Shown piece after piece: positions 35,832 to 41,611 of a DNA stretch of 41,611 nt. Under the pieces are notes generated by a model. It had not been told where the DNA came from, made no database searches, and saw nothing but the letters and a program-made list of their open reading frames with translations. This stretch comes from Chloroflexota bacterium (lineage in GTDB: Bacteria; Chloroflexota; Dehalococcoidia; UBA6926), in the NCBI GenBank assembly GCA_026713485.1, contig JAPOOK010000002.1, forward strand, positions 1 through 41,611, given 5' to 3'. The first letter of the stretch is position 1; each line of letters opens with the position of its first letter. The translations under genes were made by a program, and so were the position numbers.

Positions 35832-35860
35832 CCGGTTCAGCTGACCGGCGCGGGGTCCAA

Positions 35861-36808
35861 CTACTTCTGACCGTCCCGCTCTCTGCGAATCGCAGAAAAA
35901 TCTTCCCGACGCCATCGGTAGGGGGAGTGGACGATAGTTCCCGGTTCCGTGACAGTCTCCAGCAGGTTGAGCGCGTCTTCAACAATCGTTCTCTGTTGAT
36001 CAACATTGTCCGGCTGTCCGAACGGCTGACCATACGGGTGTTTCACATACAGTGAGCGTGGTGGTTTAACCCGCATGGGCTGCTGTAGTCCCTGGTTCAC
36101 CACCACCGTCGAAATCCCGTGCTCCTCAAGCACACGCGCGATCAGCCCGCCGGACTGATTGCACATCGGTCAAGTCGTTCCGATCAGAGCTGCGTCGACG
36201 TCTTCCTCAAGGAGCATCCTCGCCACTTCAGGCGCCGTCTCCTCCATCAGGCGGGGGATATTGTCGCCGATGATGTACCCCATGAAGCCAAAGGAATTTG
36301 CGGCGATTGATCCAATCTGCTGCTCTCCTTCCATCTCCCGCAGCCGTTCGATTGGAAAGATGACATTGACGTCCTTCTCAGCATTGGACTTGTCATAGTG
36401 CTCATGGAAGATTGCCAGATCGGACGTTGGCGTAGTGGACGGAATCACGCGGTACGAGGGATCGTCGTCCATGTACGGTTCCTGCGCGTCCCGCACATAG
36501 GACCCGCCTGTTGTAACTAGCGCAATGCGTGCCTCTGAAAGCGGCTTCTGAAATGCCGTCCACGGTGAGGAATCAAAAGATATCGCGTTGGGATTGACTC
36601 GCGATACGAGATCACGTTCCCACTCTCCCAGGTATGCATCCACCCGAGACCAGTCGCCATCGTCATGGGAAAGCAGGGCGGCCTCATACAGACCCCTGAA
36701 GAAGCGCGTCGCCTCTTCCTCCGGTAAGCGTTCCACCCTGATCTTGGAGAACGCCATGTTCTCGATGGACGGCGGCAGTTGCGCCAGGTCGCGTAGTTCA
36801 ATTGGCAT
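35861..36808 (-). CDS. GrdB-like selenoprotein (glycine/betaine/D-proline reductase family) with in-frame TGA
   Basis: 315 residues if the TGA at 36170-36172 is read as selenocysteine (U213). The sequence on both sides is continuous and in one frame: GTT-U-PMC-NQSGGLIARVLEEHG. The Sec is in a U-x-x-C motif (U213, C216), like the redox motif of the selenoprotein B family. Family features are IALVTTGGSYVRD (residues 95-107), HEHYD, DVNVIFPIERLREM, FMGYIIGDNIP, and the C-terminal SPYRWRREDF. A stem-loop follows the TGA. The start is the ATG at 36808, with AGAGGA before it; an upstream ATG is at 36823. The alternative is two fragments of a broken gene. The substrate is unknown. Confidence 0.82.
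36138..36162 (-). promoter_or_regulatory. Candidate bacterial SECIS element
   Basis: Starting 8 nt after the TGA, GCAATCAG pairs with CTGATCGC (7 pairs, one mismatch) around a 9-nt loop UCCGGCGGG. Its Gs are 19-24 nt downstream of the TGA, within the 16-37 nt reported for the conserved apical G of bSECIS elements. It would bind SelB. It is inside the coding sequence, as bacterial SECIS elements are. Confidence 0.6.
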
Positions 36809-36844
36809 AAGAAATCCTCTCATGCGTCTCGGTGCTGAGAATCG

Positions 36845-37264
36845 TCAGACAGGACGCCAAAATTCGTAGACCAGGGCCAGTTCTTTGAGGTAGGCCTCTT
36901 CATCATCGCAGTCCCATCCGCGCATCTCGCGAATGAGGTCGCAGAACCGGCTGCCCGGCCGCTTGGTGAGCTGACTAACAACAACAACGCCGAGCAGGGG
37001 GCGCTGGAATCCACCTTCAAGCTCGCTGACCATCGTCAGCAGTTCGCCTGAATTGCGGGCGTTGATGGCGGGGTCGCCCAGTTGGGCGGCGAATTGAACA
37101 TACGTCACACGCTGTCCACTGCGAGCGATTGGGATGAGAATCTGACGCGCGCGCTCCATTAGCGTCGCATCAATGGGTACTCCGGAGTCCTCCTCCTCTG
37201 CCTCCCTCTCGCGCTGTCGTCCCAGCGCGAGAGAAGTTAGCAAGGGATCAGGCTCAAAGACCAT
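36845..37264 (-). CDS. Hypothetical protein, paralogue of the upstream gene
   Basis: 139 residues. The C-terminal ~100 residues share an arrangement with the next gene upstream: V-T-Y..FA (YVQFAAQL), then LLGVVVV, PGSRFCDLIREM, and a final EEAYLKELALVYEFW. No catalytic motif or transmembrane helix is visible. It lies 21-36 nt before the selenoprotein and 38 nt after its paralogue, on the same strand. I do not recognise the family; nothing indicates a broken gene. Confidence 0.65.
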   Translation of the reverse strand: MVFEPDPLLTSLALGRQREREAEEEDSGVPIDATLMERARQILIPIARSGQRVTYVQFAAQLGDPAINARNSGELLTMVSELEGGFQRPLLGVVVVSQLTKRPGSRFCDLIREMRGWDCDDEEAYLKELALVYEFWRPV

Positions 37265-37302
37265 GGCTCTCTCATAGACATTTCTAGTCGGGCCTCCGCC
37301 GA

Positions 37303-37824
37303 TTATCTTCTGACTATCCTCGCAAGACTCTGTTTGAAGGCCCGGAACGGGTTGCCTTTCTCAGAGGTCGATGTGCCGCCGGAAGCAGCGTATTCGTGGT
37401 CATCACTGGCGTAAAGGCGCTGTAGCTCCTTTACGACATGGTCGTGGAGAATATCCAATTCCTCCGCAGGGCGTCCCTGCCAATGCGCAGTGACCCTCTC
37501 AGACTCTTCCAGGTAAAAGACCTTCTCGTTCTCGAATTTGCGTCCCAGTTCGCGAGCGAGGTTGAAGAACGCGGCGCCGGGTGTTCCCTGGCGCTTCCGG
37601 ACAACCAGCACCCCCAGCAAGCCCCGGCCTGCCTCCTCCTCGGTGCGCGATAACTCATTCAATGCCTCGGTGAATTGGCTGCTCTGCGGGCTGAGCACCA
37701 TTGCAGTTGCCATTTCACCGTAAGAGATTGTCCGACCCTCCCTGGCGCGAGCCACAAGAATCTCCCATGCTCGCACTAGAACCCCTTGGTCGTGATCACC
37801 GACATCTATTTGGGCACCACTCAT
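37303..37824 (-). CDS. Hypothetical protein with the same repeat-domain family as its neighbour
   Basis: 173 residues from the ATG at 37824 (a GTG one codon earlier is also possible). The core has ISYGEMATAM, LLGVLVVRK, TPGAAFFNLARELG and EKVFYLEESERVTAHW, matching the downstream gene in order. A basic ~40-residue C-terminal tail (FRAFKQSLARIVRR) is unique. It starts 19 nt after the molybdenum hydroxylase stop, so the genes are probably one transcript. Function is unknown. Confidence 0.65.
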   Translation of the reverse strand: MSGAQIDVGDHDQGVLVRAWEILVARAREGRTISYGEMATAMVLSPQSSQFTEALNELSRTEEEAGRGLLGVLVVRKRQGTPGAAFFNLARELGRKFENEKVFYLEESERVTAHWQGRPAEELDILHDHVVKELQRLYASDDHEYAASGGTSTSEKGNPFRAFKQSLARIVRR

Positions 37825-37843
37825 CACGGTCCCCCGGCGATTA

Positions 37844-40081
37844 CTACTTCAGTTCTTGGTACACCTTCTCCGCTGTGATCGGCAGACTATCCACACGCGC
37901 GCCGATGCTGTCCGCAACCGCGTTGGCGATGGCCGGTGCGGCCATGCTGTTTGCATGCTCTCCGATGCCACGTGCTCTGAGTGGGCCGTGACCGTCATCG
38001 GACTCCATCACGACAACGTCCAGACTTGGGATGTCTCGAGCCGTCGGCAGCTTCATGTCTGCGAATGACGGATTCATAACACGCCCACTCTCGTCGTAGA
38101 ATAACCCCTCCATCAAGGCCGAGCCAATGGACTGTACAATTCCGCCCTCAATCTGGCTGGTAAATCCCATGGGATTCAGCACGCGGCCGGTCTCATGCAC
38201 TGCCGTATAGCGAATTGGCGTCACCTCTGCGGTGTCAGGGTCGACTGATACATCCACGACGTGGACGCCGTAACCGTTCCACGGGCTGTCAAAGCCCTCC
38301 ATCTCATCGGTCCGCGCGCCGACAGGCTCGCCAAATCGACGCGCAATGTCCTCGATGGCGATTCGCTCATCCGAGTTCGCGCCGTTCACGATGTGGCCCG
38401 CCTGGATTGTCAGACGCTCCTCGTCCCAACCCATGAACTCTGAGGTGAGGCGCTGCAACCGGCCTTTGACCTCTTGCATCGCGTTAAACCCCGCGGTGCT
38501 GAACATCCTTGCGCCGCGGCTCCCGGCAATGCCCATGTCTCCCGTCTTGCCCTCACGTGTCGACCATGTGACGACATCGATGCGATCAATGGGAATATCG
38601 AGTTCATCTGCGACGATTTGCGCGATGATCGTGCCCGTGCCCGTCCCCGGATCGAAGACCGGATGGTTGACCTCAACCCGGCCATTCTCCATCACCTTGA
38701 CGGCCACACTGCCCGTCGCGCCAATCTGTGAGTGGCTGCCAATTGCTACGCCTCGTCCCACGCCTTCCGGCTTTGGATCGTAGTAACCGGCTGCCTCTGC
38801 CGCGCGCCTTAGCGCCGCGCCGGCCTGGACGTTCTCCCACTCCTCGCCCGTCGGGTATTCTTCGCCCGGCTCAACCACGTTCTGTAGTCGGAAATCCATG
38901 GGATCCATGCCGATGGCCTTTGCCAACACGTCCATGTGGGACTCGCCGGCGAAATGAGCCTGCACGTGCCCGGGCGCTCGCGCGTACGTGCACGGAGACG
39001 TGTTGGTATACACCTGGTGCGAGTCCACCTTGACGTTTGCAATCCGGTATGGCCCCACAATCTCAACAATGCCCAGGATGGCGGGCAAGGGGGCATAAGC
39101 TGCGTAGCCGCCGCCTGCGAAATGAACCTCGGACTCCCACGCCGTGATTGTGCCGTCATTCTTGACGCCGGCCTTCACCCGCATCGTTGCCGGGTGGCGC
39201 ATATTCATGTTCTGGAACTCTTCGTCGTACTCAACCGTCCATTTGATTGGCTTTCCGGTTCGCATATGGAACTCATACGCGAGCGCAACGTCCGTGCCCG
39301 ACGACTTACCACCGAATGAGCCGCCCACGTAATTGAAATTGAAGTTGATGTTGTCCTCGTCAACTTCGGTCAATCGCGCTAGCTCTTGCAGCGCCCCCGT
39401 CGGCGTGTCGTTCGCATTCCACACTTGAATGATGCCCTCGTCATCGACGTACACGAGGCAGGCATGCGGCTCAAGATAGCCCTGGTGGAGCAGGGGAGTG
39501 CGGTATGTCCGTTCAATCACATGATCAGCGTCAGCGAACCCGGCATCCAGGTCGCCCTTGGCAAAATGAATACCCGCGTACCGGTTGGGGTGTTCGTCCC
39601 GTGGAGGCATTCCCTCGTACGAACCCGCGTCCGGGTGAAGGATGGGGGCATCCGCCGTCATCGCGTCCTCCGGCGCGATAATCGCCGGAAGCTCCTCGTA
39701 TTCGATATCGATCAGCCCAATGGCCTGCTGCGCGATGTCCTCGTCGTCTGCGACAACGGCGGCCACCTTATCGCCAACCAGCATGACCTTGTCCCATGCC
39801 AGCAGGGGCATGTCCTTGATCATTCCGCCGGTCAACCTGCCCTTGAGGTCTTCACCGGTCAGAACCAGGTGGACGCCGGGCAGCGCGCTGGCGGCTGAAG
39901 CGTCTACAGATACGATGCGCGCATGGGGGAACGGGCTGCGCAGGATCTTCATCCACAACATGCCCGGCATCTGCGCGTCCAGTCCATAGACCGCAGATCC
40001 GGTCACCTTTTCTGGCCCATCAACTCGCGGAACAGAAGCTCCTACAAGCTTTGAACCACCGCTATCGGCAGTTGATGTCAC
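37844..40081 (-). CDS. Xanthine dehydrogenase-family molybdopterin-binding subunit (orphan large subunit)
   Basis: 745 residues, the size of the CoxL/XdhA-type catalytic subunit that binds the molybdenum cofactor. VPRVDGPEKVTGSAVYG is the N-terminal signature, GGSFGGKSSGTDVA the Mo-binding stretch, CTYARAPGHVQAHFAGESHMD the family core, and the catalytic Glu is E708 in RGIGEHA (GVGEPP in xanthine dehydrogenases). The CO-dehydrogenase active-site loop with VAYRCSF is not seen, so it is not a form I CoxL. Start is a GTG with GGGGGG ahead. The FAD and 2Fe-2S subunits usually encoded next to it are not in the window. It leads the four-gene unit that ends in the selenoprotein. Confidence 0.88.
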   Translation of the reverse strand: MTSTADSGGSKLVGASVPRVDGPEKVTGSAVYGLDAQMPGMLWMKILRSPFPHARIVSVDASAASALPGVHLVLTGEDLKGRLTGGMIKDMPLLAWDKVMLVGDKVAAVVADDEDIAQQAIGLIDIEYEELPAIIAPEDAMTADAPILHPDAGSYEGMPPRDEHPNRYAGIHFAKGDLDAGFADADHVIERTYRTPLLHQGYLEPHACLVYVDDEGIIQVWNANDTPTGALQELARLTEVDEDNINFNFNYVGGSFGGKSSGTDVALAYEFHMRTGKPIKWTVEYDEEFQNMNMRHPATMRVKAGVKNDGTITAWESEVHFAGGGYAAYAPLPAILGIVEIVGPYRIANVKVDSHQVYTNTSPCTYARAPGHVQAHFAGESHMDVLAKAIGMDPMDFRLQNVVEPGEEYPTGEEWENVQAGAALRRAAEAAGYYDPKPEGVGRGVAIGSHSQIGATGSVAVKVMENGRVEVNHPVFDPGTGTGTIIAQIVADELDIPIDRIDVVTWSTREGKTGDMGIAGSRGARMFSTAGFNAMQEVKGRLQRLTSEFMGWDEERLTIQAGHIVNGANSDERIAIEDIARRFGEPVGARTDEMEGFDSPWNGYGVHVVDVSVDPDTAEVTPIRYTAVHETGRVLNPMGFTSQIEGGIVQSIGSALMEGLFYDESGRVMNPSFADMKLPTARDIPSLDVVVMESDDGHGPLRARGIGEHANSMAAPAIANAVADSIGARVDSLPITAEKVYQELK

Positions 40082-40235
40082 TTTCCATCCCCCCTTAACA
40101 ATGTTCCTTAACTACGTTCTAGCATTGTAACTCAGAGATACGTGTGTCCGCCCCTGTAGCAGCACGACTCTGAGCACTGCTACACTCAAGGCGGTACGCA
40201 AAATCACGATCTTTTAGGGCAGGGGGAATACGTCT

Positions 40236-41030
40236 ATGCCGACCGTCCAGACCAACGGAATTGAAACCGCCTACACAGACCAGGGGCAGGGCGACGACCC
40301 ACCGGTCGTGCTCATCCACGGCTTTCCGTATAACAAGTCCATGTGGGACGACCAGGTTGCAGCGCTCTCCGGCAGCCATCGCGTAATCACCTACGATCTG
40401 CGCGGGCACGGCGATTCCGGCTCGACAACTGAGACGTACACGATGGAAATGCTGGCGGAAGATCTCCATGCTTTGGTTGAAGAGCTGTCTCTCGGAGAGG
40501 TTGCCCTTGGTGGTTTCTCCATGGGCGGCTATGTTGCGTTGGCCTTTGCCGCCGCCTATCCGGAGCACCTTTCCAGCCTGATGCTGCTTGATACTCGCCA
40601 CCTGCCGGACTCCGGACAGGCGGCAGAGGGGCGCGAGAATCTCGCCAAGCAGGTTGAGGCGGACGGCGTTGGCGGCCTTGCGGAGGCGCTGCCCGGGCGA
40701 ATGTTGACCGAAGCGACTGTCAACGGCAAGCCGGACGTCGTCGCTAAGGCGTCGGACATGATCCGAGCGGCGTCACCTGAGGGTGTCGCGGGAGCGGCGC
40801 GCGGCATGGCGGTGCGCCCTGACCAGACTGATACATTGGGCAGCATCCACGTGCCCACGCTGATTGTCGTTGGCGATCAGGACGGCATCACTCCGCCTGC
40901 GGATGCGCAGACCATGGCGGACGCCATCTATAACTCAACGCTGGTCACAATCGCTGATGCCAGCCACCTTTCCAACCTGGACAAGCCGGACGAGTTCAAC
41001 AAGGCCTTGATTGACTTCCTCAACGCATAA
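40236..41030 (+). CDS. Alpha/beta hydrolase
   Basis: 264 residues of the alpha/beta hydrolase fold. Nucleophile S95 lies in GFSMGG, the acid is D214 or D216 in GDQDG, and H244 is in ASHLSN. The HGFPYNKSMWDDQ oxyanion loop and DLRGHGDS are typical of the lactonase/esterase group (such as 3-oxoadipate enol-lactonase and non-haem peroxidases). The substrate is unknown. A GGCAGGGGGAA site precedes the ATG. It is convergently placed with respect to no gene and divergent from the Mo hydroxylase. Confidence 0.85.
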   Translation: MPTVQTNGIETAYTDQGQGDDPPVVLIHGFPYNKSMWDDQVAALSGSHRVITYDLRGHGDSGSTTETYTMEMLAEDLHALVEELSLGEVALGGFSMGGYVALAFAAAYPEHLSSLMLLDTRHLPDSGQAAEGRENLAKQVEADGVGGLAEALPGRMLTEATVNGKPDVVAKASDMIRAASPEGVAGAARGMAVRPDQTDTLGSIHVPTLIVVGDQDGITPPADAQTMADAIYNSTLVTIADASHLSNLDKPDEFNKALIDFLNA

Positions 41031-41126
41031 AGCCGGGCCGCCTTTGGCTCGAACAACTCCGGTAGCGCGCGCCACCAGGCATGGCGTGGTTCATAACGAT
41101 TACCCCGCAGTCGGCAGGTGGGCTTG

Positions 41127-41561
41127 ATGTCCACCCGCCGGGTCGGCCTTGAGACCATGCATGAAAGGCAGGAGTTCCCGGCGATCCCGCTTGACTTGAG
41201 CCGTGAGGCTGTTTCGCTACTCCTAGAATCTCTGAACGCCCAGCTGCCGCGGGACACAGACGGTGTGGAACTTGTCCCGCCCTCGGCCTTGGCCTCGCTC
41301 TCGCTCGCCGCCCTGCTTCGTCATACCGCCTTGCCTGACGGTAGTCTGCACATCTCCCAGGAAATCAGGATAGAGCGGGCAATCCACGTTGACTCACACG
41401 CCATTTGCACGGCGGTCGTTTCAACAATATCGAACAAGGCCGGCCTAACCTTTGTCTCGCTTGATTTCAGCGTCGCCGGCTTTGGTAGCCATGAGCGCGA
41501 CAGCGGGGAGATTCTCGCCACCGTCTCCAGTACGGTCATGTTCCCTGAAATCAACGCGTGA
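41127..41561 (+). CDS. MaoC-type (hot-dog fold) protein
   Basis: 144 residues from the ATG at 41127, preceded by AGGTGG; a GTG nine nt upstream is an alternative. The C-terminal half, with VSTISNKAGLTFVSLDFSVAG and ATVSSTVMFP, resembles the N-terminal hot-dog half of MaoC-like dehydratases, which acts together with a second hot-dog half. A 13-nt gap separates it from the next gene, consistent with a split two-protein dehydratase. The family call is moderate. Confidence 0.55.
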   Translation: MSTRRVGLETMHERQEFPAIPLDLSREAVSLLLESLNAQLPRDTDGVELVPPSALASLSLAALLRHTALPDGSLHISQEIRIERAIHVDSHAICTAVVSTISNKAGLTFVSLDFSVAGFGSHERDSGEILATVSSTVMFPEINA

Positions 41562-41574
41562 GGACGATACCACC

Positions 41575-41611
41575 ATGACCAACAGCGAATCGGGATTTGA
41601 ACGTTCTGTCA
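41575..41611 (+). CDS. Start of a further gene (truncated by the window)
   Basis: ATG followed by codons for TNSESGFERSV runs to the end of the window. A GAGGACG site precedes it. Only twelve residues are visible, so the family cannot be determined; a partner hot-dog protein would fit the context. Confidence 0.45.
   Translation, partial: MTNSESGFERSV

Noticed and set aside
36164-36172. Frameshift or nonsense mutation making the GrdB-like gene a pseudogene
   Set aside because: Both halves are in the same frame, conserved motifs continue without a gap, the site fits a U-x-x-C motif, and a SECIS-like hairpin follows. It remains the main alternative.
1-41611. tRNA, rRNA, CRISPR arrays and insertion sequences
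   Set aside because: None seen by eye; no repeated spacer pattern, transposase-like protein or cloverleaf was found.

Overview
The window reads as a chromosomal segment of a GC-rich free-living bacterium, most plausibly a Chloroflexota (Dehalococcoidia / SAR202-like). This placement is inference. It rests on a complete bacterial str-S10-spc ribosomal cluster with zinc-type S14 and zinc-finger L24, a tryptophan T-box leader (a class found in Firmicutes, Actinobacteria and Chloroflexi), several long low-complexity ribosomal-protein tails, and a metabolic tail of molybdenum hydroxylase, amidohydrolase, DUF362 and GrdB-like genes. No mobile element, CRISPR array, tRNA or rRNA was seen.

Positions 1-13934 (minus strand): one ribosomal/translation cluster, read from rpsL to a truncated secY: rpsL, rpsG, fusA, rpsJ, rplC, rplD, rplW, rplB, rpsS, rplV, rpsC, rplP, rpmC, rpsQ, rplN, rplX, rplE, rpsN, rpsH, rplF, rplR, rpsE, rpmD, rplO, secY. 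tuf is absent between fusA and rpsJ. A near-consensus promoter (TTGACA, 17 bp, TACAAT) and a hairpin-rich leader precede rpsL. S3, S5 and L5 carry long extensions; that of S3 is fourteen copies of a seven-residue repeat.

Positions 13947-18512 (minus strand): flavin reductase, SAM methyltransferase, rpsU (S21), a zinc-ribbon protein, a small membrane protein, an M16 peptidase and a metallo-beta-lactamase (MBL) hydrolase. Positions 18544-22144 (plus strand): an MBL-fold protein with a degenerate metal motif, lysA and holB, closed by a terminator.

Positions 22149-30764: tryptophan biosynthesis in two minus-strand blocks. trpE-trpG-MFS transporter-trpD lies behind a promoter and a T-box with a UGG specifier. 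trpC-trpF-trpB is separated from it by three small plus-strand membrane-protein genes. trpA is not in the window.

Positions 30912-35831: a secreted fibronectin-III protein with its own strong promoter, an amidohydrolase-thpR pair, and divergent DUF362 and EcsC-like genes. Positions 35861-40081 (minus strand): a compact four-gene unit, namely an orphan molybdenum-hydroxylase large subunit, two mutually related proteins of unknown family, and a GrdB-like gene with an in-frame TGA that is best read as selenocysteine and is followed by a plausible bacterial SECIS hairpin. This unit is the most novel-looking part of the window. Positions 40236-41611 (plus strand): an alpha/beta hydrolase, a MaoC-type hot-dog protein and the first codons of a further gene.
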